A stretch of 64,000 bases of DNA, taken from positions 930,001-994,000 of the forward strand of contig NZ_CP010407.1 in NCBI RefSeq assembly GCF_000830005.1. The letters run 5' to 3'. Position numbers and translations under genes: made by a program. Source of the stretch: Streptomyces vietnamensis. Its GTDB lineage: Bacteria; Actinomycetota; Actinomycetes; Streptomycetales; Streptomycetaceae. Of the stretch, positions 20,828 through 29,800 are shown piece by piece. The first letter of the stretch is position 1. Each line of letters opens with the position of its first letter. A model generated the notes under the pieces. The model saw only the letters and a list, made by a program, of their open reading frames with translations, was not told where the DNA came from and ran no database searches.

Positions 20828-21601
20828 ATGAGTAGCGATTCGCATCCTCTGCGCAGGTCGACCGACCGGGCGCCCGGCTCCGGCACCCTGACGGTGAGTC
20901 TCGTCCTCACGGCCCGCCCCGACGACGGGGACCCGGGAGCTGCGCTCGACCGGCTCCTCGGCCAGGTGCCCCCGACCGTGCGGGAGGTGGTCCTGATCGG
21001 CGGCCCCGCCGGGCGGAGCGAGGAACGCGCCGGGCTCACGGTGCGTCGGCTCGGGGGCTGGGACTTCACCCGGGGCGACATTCCGCACGCGGGACTGCTC
21101 GCGGCGACCGGGGACCTGATCGTCCTGATGAACGCCGACGGAAGCATGTCGCCGCACGAGATCCCGCACTATCTGCACTATCTGGAAAGCGGTTACGACT
21201 TCGTCAAGGGATCGCGTTTCATCGCGGGCGGGGATTACGCCGACTATCCGCTGTCGCGACGCCTCGGACATCGTGCGCTGCTGCGGGTCGCCCACCGGCT
21301 GTACGGCCAGCACCTGACGGATCTCTGGTACGGATTCTGCGCGTTCCGGCGCCCCTTCGTCGATCTGCTCGACCTGCGCGAGGACGGCGTGGAGCTCGGG
21401 GCCGAACTGGTCGCGCACGCACTGCACTACGGGCTGCGCGTCGCCGAGGTGCCGAGCCTCGAACTGCCGCGCCGCCACGGCCCGTCACACCCCCGCACCC
21501 TCCGCGACGGCGCCCGCATCCTCGGCACGCTCCTCGACGAACGGCCGCACAACACCCTGTCGCGCTTGGCGCGCGGCCCCCTCCGGAGCTCCCGCAGTTG
21601 A
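20828..21601 (+). CDS. Family 2 glycosyltransferase (dolichol-phosphate-mannose synthase-like)
   Basis: A 257-residue GT-A fold enzyme. The N-terminal beta strand reads TVSLVLTARPDDGDPGAALD; the nucleotide-sugar metal site is probably LIVLMNADGSMSP (D-x-S type); then YDFVKGSRFIAGGDYADYPLSRRLGHR, the usual acceptor-loop pattern of polyprenyl-phosphate sugar transferases, and WYGFCAFRR. No C-terminal membrane helices are present, so it is soluble or peripheral. It is probably the first gene of a plus-strand glycan operon with the two GT4 genes and the PIG-L deacetylase. A long hairpin follows 10 bases after the stop, so downstream expression may be reduced. Confidence 0.88.
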   Translation: MSSDSHPLRRSTDRAPGSGTLTVSLVLTARPDDGDPGAALDRLLGQVPPTVREVVLIGGPAGRSEERAGLTVRRLGGWDFTRGDIPHAGLLAATGDLIVLMNADGSMSPHEIPHYLHYLESGYDFVKGSRFIAGGDYADYPLSRRLGHRALLRVAHRLYGQHLTDLWYGFCAFRRPFVDLLDLREDGVELGAELVAHALHYGLRVAEVPSLELPRRHGPSHPRTLRDGARILGTLLDERPHNTLSRLARGPLRSSRS

Positions 21602-21610
21602 CGAATACCA

Positions 21611-21646
21611 TGAAAGGGTGCTAACGCTAAAGAAAGCACCATTTCA
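21611..21646 (+). terminator. Long stem-loop after the GT2 gene
   Basis: TGAAAGGGTGCT (21611-21622) and AGCACCATTTCA (21635-21646) pair over 12 bases with one mismatch around a 12-base loop. It lies 10 bases after the GT2 stop in AT-rich sequence. It may terminate transcription or stabilise the 3' end; no T run follows. Confidence 0.5.
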
Positions 21647-21706
21647 GGACAGAGTGAACCCTGATCGCACACCTTCGGCAGGGCCGGTTGCCGGAAGAGG
21701 CTCGAC

Positions 21707-22129
21707 GTGACCTCCATCCAGATCAGCCGAGCGCCGGCGGCACCCGTTCCGCATCCTCTGCGGCGAGTGACCGACTGGCCCTTCGACGGTGCCCGGCGCC
21801 GCCCCCTCTGCCGGCCGCCCCACCGCCCGACCGCCCATCCGGGGCGCCGGGCCTCCGACCGGATCGGCCGCGCCGTCCCTCCGCCCCGGAGCGGGGCCTG
21901 CCGGCCACGCGGCGCTGCGCGGCGACGGCGTGCCCGTACGGCCCACACGGGCACCGCGCGCCGCAGCCGCGGCGCCGACGGGCCATCCGGTTCATCCGGC
22001 TCCGACGGTTCATCCGGTCCAGCAGGTCCAGCCAGACCGTCCCGTGACCATGCCTTCGCCCACGCCCTGATCCCCCGTACGCCCGCGCGCCCTGCTCCCC
22101 GCGCCCTGCCCCGAGGGGGCGAGGCGTGA
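21707..22129 (+). CDS. Orphan Arg/Pro-rich ORF, doubtful
   Basis: A 140-codon ORF starting at GTG 21707 after GAAGAGGCTCGAC. Its stop overlaps the next start as TGATG, which suggests coupling to the kinase-GT4 gene. The product is rich in Arg, Pro, Ser and Gly with no recognisable fold. Third-position GC is high at the start but drops in the Ser/Gly-rich middle (SGSSGSDGSSGPAGPA), so coding is uncertain. If not a gene, the 527 bases from 21602 hold only the stem-loop and an untranslated leader for the downstream operon. Confidence 0.3.
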   Translation: MTSIQISRAPAAPVPHPLRRVTDWPFDGARRRPLCRPPHRPTAHPGRRASDRIGRAVPPPRSGACRPRGAARRRRARTAHTGTARRSRGADGPSGSSGSDGSSGPAGPARPSRDHAFAHALIPRTPARPAPRALPRGGEA

Positions 22130-23964
22130 TGGCCGGCCCCCTCCTCGTCGCGGTGTCCGGACCCGACGGCGCGGGCGGGTCCTCGCTGGTGCGCAGGCTC
22201 GCGACGCTGCTCGGCGAGCGCGGTCTCACCGTCGTCACCGTCCGCTGCCACGGCTGCTTCCTGTGCCGCAGGCTCCCGGTTCCGCCCCGGGTGAGGGATG
22301 CGGGGGAACCGGGTCGGGGCGGGTGGGCACGGCGCGCCACGGATCCCGAGCGCCGGGGATCCTGGCTGCACCGTGCCCACGCGCTCCTCGACGCGGCCGA
22401 GCTCGCGGTCCGGCTCACGGCCGCCCGGCTCCTCGCGCGGGCGCGGGCGCGCCGCGGACAGGCCGTGGTCGTGACGGACCACGGGCCGCTGGACGGCCTG
22501 GTGAGGTCCGGCCTCCCGGACTCCTCGGGCGCCGCCTCCGCCTTCCGGTGGATCGACCGCCGCTACGGTCTGACCCTGCTCGTGGAGACCTGGCCCGACA
22601 CGCCGCGGGGCCGCGGCCTGGAGGAGATCGCGGGACCGCCGACCGTCCTGTGGGCCCGCTACCGCGGCTGGTCCCGGCGGCTTTCGGGGATCGCGCGGCT
22701 CGACGGCGAGCGGCCCCCGTCCCTGGTCGCGGGCGTGGCCCTGGAACGGATCCTCGACGAGATGCGGGAGCGGGAGCGGGCGGCCGCCCTGCCGGAGCCC
22801 GGCGCGGCCGGTGAGCGGCGGCACGTGGTGATGTCGGTCTACGACGACGCGGACGATCCCACCTGCCGGGGCGGCGAAGCACGGGTGGTCGCCAAGGTGG
22901 CCCGGCGGCTCGCCGAGGACTTCCGCGTGACCGTGGTGACGGCAGGCCGGCACGGCGGCACCGAGGAACGGGACGGCATCCGCTACGTCCGGCTGCCGGT
23001 GGGCCGGGCGGGCCCGCGCGCCGGGCGGCTGCTGTTCCTCGCGCTCCTGCCGTTCGTGGCCCGCCGGATCCGGCACGACCTGTGGATGGAGAGCTTCACT
23101 CCCCCCTTCTCGACGAGTCTGCTGCCCCTGACGACGGGCGCCCCCGTCGTCGGCATCCACCAGGGACGCGGCACCGAGACCCTGTGGCGGCGCTACCACC
23201 TGCCGTTCTTCCTGGTGGAGCGGCTCGGCCTGCGCTGCTACCGGCACATCGTGGTGCGGAACGCGGCGGACGGATCGGCGATCCGCAGGCTCAGCCCCCG
23301 GGCCGACGTGCAGGTCGTCCCCACCGGTGTAGAGCAGCGCCAACTCGACGAGGCCCGGCTCGGGGCCGGCCGGTTCATCCTCTTCCTGGGGCGGATCGAC
23401 ACCTGGAACAAGGGCCTGGACCTGCTCCTCGACGCCTATGACCGGGCCCGGCCCCCGCTCGACCTGCTGCTCGCGGGCAGCGGCACCCCGGCCGAGGAAC
23501 GCCGACTCGCCGCGCTCGTCGCCGCGCACACCCGCGACCCCGAGTCCCGGATCCACTGGGTGAGGTGCGCCGGGGAGGACCGCAAGCGCCAACTGCTGCG
23601 CGACAGCGCCTTCCTGGTGGTGCCGTCCCGGCACGAGGCCTTCGGCCTGGTGGCCCTGGAGGGGATGTCGTACGGCAAGCCCGTCCTCCACTTCGACCTG
23701 CCGGCGCTGCGCTGGATGCGCGACGGCGGAGACGTGGCCGTGAAACCGTTCGACGTGGCGGCGTTCGGCGCGCGGATGACGGAGCTGGCCACGGACACGG
23801 CGCTCCGCCGCCGTCTCGGCCACCGCTCCGGAATCGCCGCACAGCACTACACCTGGGACGAGATGACGGGCCGCTACCTGGCCCTGGCCCACCGGCTCGT
23901 GGACTCACCCGCCGCCGTGCGGCGGCCGAGGAAGAGGGGTGCGTCATGGCAGACGACCCGCTGA
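22129..23964 (+). CDS. Degenerate thymidylate-kinase-like domain fused to GT4 glycosyltransferase
   Basis: A 611-residue protein. Residues 1-210 look like a dTMP-kinase-type P-loop domain (LLVAVSGPDGAGGSSLVRRL, with a mid-domain DHGPLDGLVRSGL), but the P-loop Lys is replaced by Gly (GPDGAGGSS), so ATP turnover is doubtful. Residues about 225-600 are a GT-B family 4 transferase: a glycine-rich acceptor loop near PTCRGGEARVVAKVARRL, FILFLGRIDTWNKGLDLLLD, and the E-x7-E motif in SRHEAFGLVALEGMSYGKP. ATG 22129 follows GAGG; GTG 22126 is the alternative. It overlaps the PIG-L gene by 19 bases. It probably transfers a sugar from a nucleotide donor to a lipid or metabolite acceptor in the cytoplasm. 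Confidence 0.85.
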   Translation: MAGPLLVAVSGPDGAGGSSLVRRLATLLGERGLTVVTVRCHGCFLCRRLPVPPRVRDAGEPGRGGWARRATDPERRGSWLHRAHALLDAAELAVRLTAARLLARARARRGQAVVVTDHGPLDGLVRSGLPDSSGAASAFRWIDRRYGLTLLVETWPDTPRGRGLEEIAGPPTVLWARYRGWSRRLSGIARLDGERPPSLVAGVALERILDEMRERERAAALPEPGAAGERRHVVMSVYDDADDPTCRGGEARVVAKVARRLAEDFRVTVVTAGRHGGTEERDGIRYVRLPVGRAGPRAGRLLFLALLPFVARRIRHDLWMESFTPPFSTSLLPLTTGAPVVGIHQGRGTETLWRRYHLPFFLVERLGLRCYRHIVVRNAADGSAIRRLSPRADVQVVPTGVEQRQLDEARLGAGRFILFLGRIDTWNKGLDLLLDAYDRARPPLDLLLAGSGTPAEERRLAALVAAHTRDPESRIHWVRCAGEDRKRQLLRDSAFLVVPSRHEAFGLVALEGMSYGKPVLHFDLPALRWMRDGGDVAVKPFDVAAFGARMTELATDTALRRRLGHRSGIAAQHYTWDEMTGRYLALAHRLVDSPAAVRRPRKRGASWQTTR

Positions 23965-24818
23965 CCAGCTTCGTCCGGACGGTCCTCGGCTCCGGCGTCC
24001 CGATGATCGTGCTCTCGCCGCACCTGGACGACGCCGTCCTGTCCTGCGGCGCGCTGCTCGGCTGGGCGGGGCGGCGGGCGCCGGTGACGGTCGCCACGCT
24101 GTTCACGGAGGCCGCGCCCCCGCCGTACGCCCTCTGCGCCCGGCAGTACCTGAGGCAGACCCGGGCCCGTGACGCGGAGGAGCTCTTCGCCGACCGGCGC
24201 GAGGAGGACCGGCAGGTCCTGGAACTCCTGGACGTCGACTGGCGGCACATCGGCCTGGTCGACGGGCTGTTCCGGCGGCGGCCGCGGACCCGTCCGGGCA
24301 CGGAGCGGCTGTCCCGGCTGCTGCCCGAACTGGCGCTCGTGTACCCGACGTACCGGATGCACCTGTCCCGGGGCCGGGTGTCCGCGTACGACGCCGAGAC
24401 GCTGCGCGCCGTCGGGGAGACCGTCGACGCGCTGCTGCCCGCCCGTTCCGGCGGCCTGGTGCTGGCGCCCCTGGGGGTGGGCGGGCACGCCGACCACGTC
24501 CTGGTCCGCACCGCCGCCGAGCGGAGCGGCCGGCCGGTCGTGTACTACAGCGACTTCCCGTACAACCAGATCGCCGCCGACGACGACGGGTTCGCCGACC
24601 GGCACCGGCTGGTGGCCCGCGCCTGGGAGCGGGGCCTCGACCGGAAGGACGAGCTGATCCGGGGCTACCGGACGCAGACCGACGCCCTGTTCCCCGGGGG
24701 CCGCATCCCGCGCGCGCCCGAGGTGTACCTGCTGCCCGGGGCCGGAACCGCGACCGCTTCCCCTGCCGTCGGCCGTCGGCCCGGCACCAGGGCCAGGACC
24801 GCCGAAGGTGTGTCGTGA
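23946..24818 (+). CDS. PIG-L family N-acetylglucosamine deacetylase-like protein
   Basis: A 290-residue zinc-dependent LmbE/PIG-L fold enzyme. Metal-binding motif 1 is SPHLDDAVLSCGALLGW (PHPDD-like) and motif 2 is GVGGHADHVLVR (HxDH). It likely removes an N-acetyl group from a GlcNAc-type conjugate, as MshB does in mycothiol synthesis. Its position between two GT4 genes implies it works on their product (inference). The gene starts inside the end of the kinase-GT4 gene and ends with GTGA, where a tiny ORF could start, so the operon is translationally coupled. The C-terminal tail (TATASPAVGRRPGTRARTAE) is unstructured. Confidence 0.88.
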   Translation: MADDPLTSFVRTVLGSGVPMIVLSPHLDDAVLSCGALLGWAGRRAPVTVATLFTEAAPPPYALCARQYLRQTRARDAEELFADRREEDRQVLELLDVDWRHIGLVDGLFRRRPRTRPGTERLSRLLPELALVYPTYRMHLSRGRVSAYDAETLRAVGETVDALLPARSGGLVLAPLGVGGHADHVLVRTAAERSGRPVVYYSDFPYNQIAADDDGFADRHRLVARAWERGLDRKDELIRGYRTQTDALFPGGRIPRAPEVYLLPGAGTATASPAVGRRPGTRARTAEGVS

Positions 24819-24952
24819 CCGTCCTCGGCAGCTCCGCCGTGAGCGGAATCGCGGCCGGACCTGCGAGCGGACCCGTGAGCGGGCCCGCGGCCGGACCCGT
24901 GCGCCCGGCGCCGGGAGCACGGGCCACGGAGGTGTCCGATGGCCCGCGGTGA
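24815..24952 (+). CDS. Possible 45-codon coupling ORF between PIG-L and GT4 genes
   Basis: GTG 24815 overlaps the PIG-L stop (GTGA) and the frame closes 14 bases inside the GT4 gene. The peptide has GPxSGPV-type repeats (SGPVSGPAAGPV). It would bridge an otherwise 120-base untranslated gap in a coupled operon. No ribosome-binding site is obvious and the repeats could be chance, so this is only a possibility. Confidence 0.2.
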   Translation: MTVLGSSAVSGIAAGPASGPVSGPAAGPVRPAPGARATEVSDGPR

Positions 24953-26030
24953 GCGGCGGCTCCGTGTCCTGCTCCTGACCGGCGGTCCGCTGGACGGGAC
25001 GGAAGGCTGTGCCGCCCAGCTCGCCTCCGACGTCCTCGGGACGCTGCCGGACGTGGACTTCGTCTGGTTCTCCCAGTGGCCCGCCGGGCGGCCCCCGCCG
25101 GGACGCGGACGGCCCGTCCACGTCCTCTCCCGGGACGGGGGGCCGCACGTCTCCGTACGGGTGCAGTCCGTGCTCGCCGGGGCCGTGTTCGCGCGCCGGG
25201 TCGCCCTGGTGCACGCCTTCCTGACCATCGGCCGCGGCTTTCCGGTCTTCTCGTGGCTGCGCCCGCTGCTGCTCGGCGGACGGCCGGTCGTGCACACCGT
25301 GACCGGGCTGATGGACCCGAAGTATCTGACGCACACCCGGCCGCTGGGGACGACGGTCGCCCTGTCGGAGTCGATGGCCCGCCGGCTGCGGGCCGCGGAC
25401 TTCGGGGACGTACGGGTCGTCCCGCCCATGATCGGCCTGGACGACTGGCCGTACCTGCCGCGTCCGCAGGGACTCCCCGCGGTCCTCTTCGTGGGGTACC
25501 ACGAGCCGGGCGGCGGGGCGGAGGTCGCGATCGACGCCGCGGCGGAGGCCCAGCGGGAGGGGGCCAGGTTCCGCCTGGTGCTCGCCCTGCGCGGACGGCC
25601 GGGGCAGGACTCCGAGGCGCTGGCCGAGGCGCTGCGGGAGCGGGCCGGCGCGGCGGGGCTCACCGACTTCGAGGTGCGCGGCCACGTCGAGGACATGCAC
25701 GCCCTGCTGGCCTCCGTCCAGGTGCTGCTGTTCCCGCCGTCCGTGCTGCGCGGCACCCCGGACATCCCGCTCACCGTGCTCCAGGCGCTGGCCTCGGGGC
25801 GGCCCGCGATCCTCAGCGACCTCCCCCAGTTCGCGGACTTCGGCCACGCCGTCCTGCGGGCCCCCGCGGGCGACCCGCGCCGCACCGGGCAGCAGTTGGC
25901 GTGGCTGCTCGACCAGCCGCGTTCCTGGGACATGCTCGCCGAGCGGGGGCGGGTCCTGGTCGAGGACCACTTCGGCCCCGAACGTTTCGCGGCCCGGTAC
26001 GCGGCCCTCTACCGGGAGCTGCTGGCCTGA
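24939..26030 (+). CDS. GT4-like glycosyltransferase
   Basis: A 363-residue GT-B fold enzyme: N-terminal RVLLLTGGPLDGTEGCAAQL, central AVLFVGYHEPGGGAEVAIDA (start of the donor-binding Rossmann domain) and C-terminal VQVLLFPPSVLRGTPDIPLT followed by LQALASGRPAILSD. The canonical E-x7-E of retaining GT4 enzymes is not kept (Asp and Gln stand at comparable places), so the mechanism or activity may differ. ATG 24939 has GGAGG nine bases upstream. It is the last gene of the plus-strand glycan operon; its 3' end overlaps the convergent methyltransferase gene by 22 bases. Confidence 0.8.
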   Translation: MARGERRLRVLLLTGGPLDGTEGCAAQLASDVLGTLPDVDFVWFSQWPAGRPPPGRGRPVHVLSRDGGPHVSVRVQSVLAGAVFARRVALVHAFLTIGRGFPVFSWLRPLLLGGRPVVHTVTGLMDPKYLTHTRPLGTTVALSESMARRLRAADFGDVRVVPPMIGLDDWPYLPRPQGLPAVLFVGYHEPGGGAEVAIDAAAEAQREGARFRLVLALRGRPGQDSEALAEALRERAGAAGLTDFEVRGHVEDMHALLASVQVLLFPPSVLRGTPDIPLTVLQALASGRPAILSDLPQFADFGHAVLRAPAGDPRRTGQQLAWLLDQPRSWDMLAERGRVLVEDHFGPERFAARYAALYRELLA

Positions 26031-26815
26031 ACCGGTGGTACCGCGGGGGACGGCCGTTCGGCCGTGAGCAGCAGCACGCCGGTGTCCCCGTACTCGGGCA
26101 GGGTGAGGTCCTTCGCGAGCCGGGCGATCCGCAGGCTGGTGGTGCGGGGGGCGAAGACGGCCCGCAGGGCGGCCTCGTCGACCGGGCAGGCGGGCCACAC
26201 GGGACCGGTGCCGATGCGGTAGCTCGGCATGCGCTCCATGAAGGCGGCGAGGAGCGTGCCGCCGGGACGGACCGCGCGGACGAAGGCGGCGCAGACCGCG
26301 GTGAACTCGTCGACGTCCTCGGTGACGCTCTCGGCGACGAAGTGCATGGAGGCGAGGTCGTAGGTGTCGGGACGCAGGTCGTCGGCGGTGCCGCGGACGA
26401 TCCGGACCCGGCGGAGCGCCTCGGCGCAGCTTTCCGGGAGGGCCGGGTCGAGGGAGCGGCAGAGCTCGTAGAAGGGCTGCCAGCTGTCGTCGATGCCGTG
26501 GGTGAGCTGTCCGCGCAGATAGCGGACGTTGGCGGCGCTGGGTTCGAGGGCGTCGACGTGGCGGGCGGCGGCGCCCGCGAGCATCAGCGGGTAGAGGTTG
26601 GGGCCCGCGCCGAGTTCGAGGGTGCGGAAGAGGCTGCCGGGGGCGAAGCGCCGGTAGACGGCCGCGTGGTGGCGGATGACGCCGATGTCGTAGGGGTGGA
26701 GCCCGCGGTAGTTCTCGGTGAGGTAGTCGTCGACCGGCCAGGCGTTCCAGTCGGCGTCCCGGTTGCGGCGCACCCGGCGGCCGCTCTCCGGGGCGTCCGG
26801 CGGGGTCCGGTCCAT
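26009..26815 (-). CDS. Class I SAM-dependent methyltransferase coupled to the GGDEF-EAL-oxoamine synthase gene
   Basis: A 268-residue methyltransferase. The SAM-binding motif I is LFRTLELGAGPNLYPLMLAG, the acidic post-motif is DALEPSAANVRYL, and later motifs are YDLASMHFVAESV and VRPGGTLLAAFMERM. The overall look is that of the NNMT/TEMT-like small-molecule methyltransferases. Its ATG overlaps the stop of the preceding gene as TGATG, with GGAGGAG upstream inside that gene, so both proteins are made together. The simplest inference is that it methylates the product of the oxoamine synthase domain. Its 3' end overlaps the convergent GT4 gene. Confidence 0.88.
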   Translation of the reverse strand: MDRTPPDAPESGRRVRRNRDADWNAWPVDDYLTENYRGLHPYDIGVIRHHAAVYRRFAPGSLFRTLELGAGPNLYPLMLAGAAARHVDALEPSAANVRYLRGQLTHGIDDSWQPFYELCRSLDPALPESCAEALRRVRIVRGTADDLRPDTYDLASMHFVAESVTEDVDEFTAVCAAFVRAVRPGGTLLAAFMERMPSYRIGTGPVWPACPVDEAALRAVFAPRTTSLRIARLAKDLTLPEYGDTGVLLLTAERPSPAVPPVQASSSR

Positions 26816-29800
26816 CACTCCTCCGCCGGCCTTCCGGCCGCGAGGGGGCGGGTGGCGGACTGGAGGGGGAAGCGCGCGGTGAGCTCCGTGAGGGCGGCGC
26901 ACAGCTGGTCGATCTCCTCGTCGGTGTTGGCGGCGGTGATCTGGATGCGGAAGCCCACCCGGTGGCGCGGGACGAGCGGGTAGGACGCGAGCGTCACGTA
27001 GATGCCGTGCTCCCACAGGAAGGCGGCGACGGCGTCGAGGTCCTCGGCGTCGCCGAGCGGGATCTCGACGATCGGCAGGCCGTCCGTGTTGGGGGTGGCG
27101 ATGCCCAGGCCCCGCACATGGGCGAGGACGCGGGCCGTCATGCGGTACAGACGGGCCCTGATCTCGTCCCCGCGCTCCTCGTTGACGTCGAGTCCGGCGA
27201 GGGCGGTGGCGAGCGAGGCGGTCGGTGAGGGCCCCGAGTACAGGTACGGGGCGGCCGCCACCTTGAGGTGGTCCTTGAGCCACCTCGGCACGGCGAGGAA
27301 GGCGAGCAGCGAGGAGAAGGCCTTGGAGAAGCCGCCGACCAGGACCAGGTTCTCGTAGGACTCGCCGAGGTGGCGGACGATGCTGTTGCCGCGCGAGCCG
27401 TACGGGCTGGTCTCGTCGGGGCGGCGCTCCCCGATGACGCCGAAGCCGTGGGCGTCGTCGACGTACAGCAGGGCGCCGTTCTCCCGGCAGATCCGGGCCA
27501 GGACGGGCAGGTCGGGGTAGTTGCCGGTCATGCTGTTGACGCCGTCCATGCAGACGAGCCGGCCGGCGTCGTCGGGCGCGCCGCGCAGCAGTGTCGCCAG
27601 CTCCTCCGGCCGGTCGGCGTGGAAGCGGTGGATCTCGGCGCCCTGTCCCCGGGCGCCGACGCAGCCGTCGTACACGGTGCGGTGGGCCTGCGCCTCGACG
27701 AAGACCTGCCCGCTGCCGGCGAGGAGGGGGATCACCGACTGGTGGATGAGGGTGATGGTGGGCAGCAGCAGGGTGTCGGGGGCGCCGAGGAGTTCGGTGA
27801 GGCGCTCCTCGATGAGGGGGTAGAGCCGGGGGCTGCCGAGGAGCCGGGACCAGCTGGGGTGGGTGCCCCAGCGCCGGACCTCGGGCTCGATGGCCTCGAT
27901 GACGGTGGGGTCGAGGTCGAGGCCGAGGTAGTTGCAGGAGGCGAAGTCGACGAGCCAGTCGTCGCCGACCCGGATGCGGCGGCCGTCGACCTCGTCGATG
28001 ACGGCGTCGCACATGAGGCTGGTCCGCTGGAGGCGTTCCAGGTCCCGCCAGCGGGACTCGCGCGGGGGCCGGGTGGTGGACAGGGCCGAGGAGGGGCCGA
28101 CGGGCCGGGGGGAGGGAGGGGTGGCGGGCCTGTTGCCGGTGGGCGGGGCGCGGTGCAGATAGGACTCGGCCTGGTGGGCGGTCATGGGGCGGGCGAAGAG
28201 GTAGCCCTGCCCGTACCGGCAGCCCATGTCGGCGAGCAGCGCCCGCTGCTCCTCGTGCTCGATGCCCTCGGCGACGACCTGGAGGCCGAGGACGTCGGCG
28301 ATGCGCACGATGCCCTCCACGAGCGCCACCTGCTGCGGGTCGGTGGTGATGTCGTCGATGAACGACTTGTCGACCTTGAGGACGTCGATGGGGAACTCGC
28401 GGAGGTAGCTGAGCGAGGAGAATCCGGTGCCGAAGTCGTCGATGGCGATGGCGACGCCGAGGTCCTTGAGGGCGGCCATCGTGGTACGGATCTGGGCGTC
28501 CTTGCGCATGAGGACGGTCTCGGTGAGCTCCAGGACGAGCGAGCCGGGGGCGAGTCCGGAGGAGTGCAGGGCGCGCCGCACCTCTTCCAGGAAGCCGGGG
28601 TCGCGGAACTGCCGGGCGGAGACGTTGACGTTGGCGTGCAGGGGGTTCCTGCGGGGGTGGGCGCGCTGCCAGCGGGCGATGTCGAGCGCCGCGTGTTCGA
28701 GGACCCAGGCGCCCAGCGGCATGATGTGGCCGCTCTCCTCGGCGAGGGTGATGAACTGGTCGGGCGGCACCATGCCGCGGCGGGCGTGCGGCCAGCGGAT
28801 GAGCGCTTCGAGACCGGCGGGGGAGCCGCCGTCGACCTCGACGATCGGCTGGTAGCGCAGGGCGAAGGCGTGGTCGGCGATGGCCGTGTCGATGCCCTCC
28901 TGGAGCTCGTGGCGGGCGACGAGCCGGGAGTGGAGCTCGGGGTGGAAGAGCCGCCACCGTTTCTTGCCGGCGGCCTTGGCCGCGTACAGGGCGAGGTCGG
29001 CGTGGCCGAGGAGCTCCTCGGCGTGGGCGCTGTCGAGGACGGTCGCGATGCCGACGCTGGTCGACACGGAGACGGCGCCGTCGGTGAGGTGGAACGGCTG
29101 GCTGAGGGTGTGCACGATCTCGGCCGCGAGGGCCTCGGCGTCGCGGGGTTCGCGGGCGCCCTCGATGAGGACGGCGAACTCGTCGCCGCCGAGCCGGGCG
29201 GCGGTGTCGGTGAGCCGCAGGACCGAGGTGAGGCGGCGGGCGACGGCGACGAGGAGTTCGTCGCCGACCGAGTGCCCCATGGTGTCGTTGACGACCTTGA
29301 AGTCGTCGAGGTCGACGAAGAGCATGCAGGTCAGGGTGGACTCGCGGCGGCCGCGGAGCAGCGCCCGCTCGATGCGTTCGAGGAGCAGGACCCGGTTGGG
29401 CAGACCGGTGAGGGAGTCGTGGAACGCGCGGTGGGTCAGCTCCCGTTCCAGTTTCCGCTGCTCGGTCACGTCGCGGAGGGTGAGGACGAGGCCGTGGACG
29501 GTCCGCTCGTTGCGCAGGTTGCTGCAGCGGACCTCGACCTCCAGTTCGCCGGAGCCGCCGTGGAGCAGCTTCCAGTCGTCCCGGGGGTTGGCGGAGCCGT
29601 GGGCGCGGGCGTCGGCGAGGACGCGCAGGGCGCTCGCCGTGTCGGCGGGGGCGAGGACGTCGGTGATCGGGGTGCCGGGCAGCAGGGAGCGGCCGAACAT
29701 GGACTCGGCGGAGGGGCTGGCGTACCGGACGGTGTCGTCGTCGTCGACGATCAGGATGACGTCCGAGGTGTTGTGCACGAGGGTGCGGAAGTAGGCCTCG

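Noticed and set aside
21427..23892. 821-codon minus-strand ORF across the glycan operon
   Set aside because: No recognisable fold; the plus strand encodes GT2 and kinase-GT4 with clear motifs.
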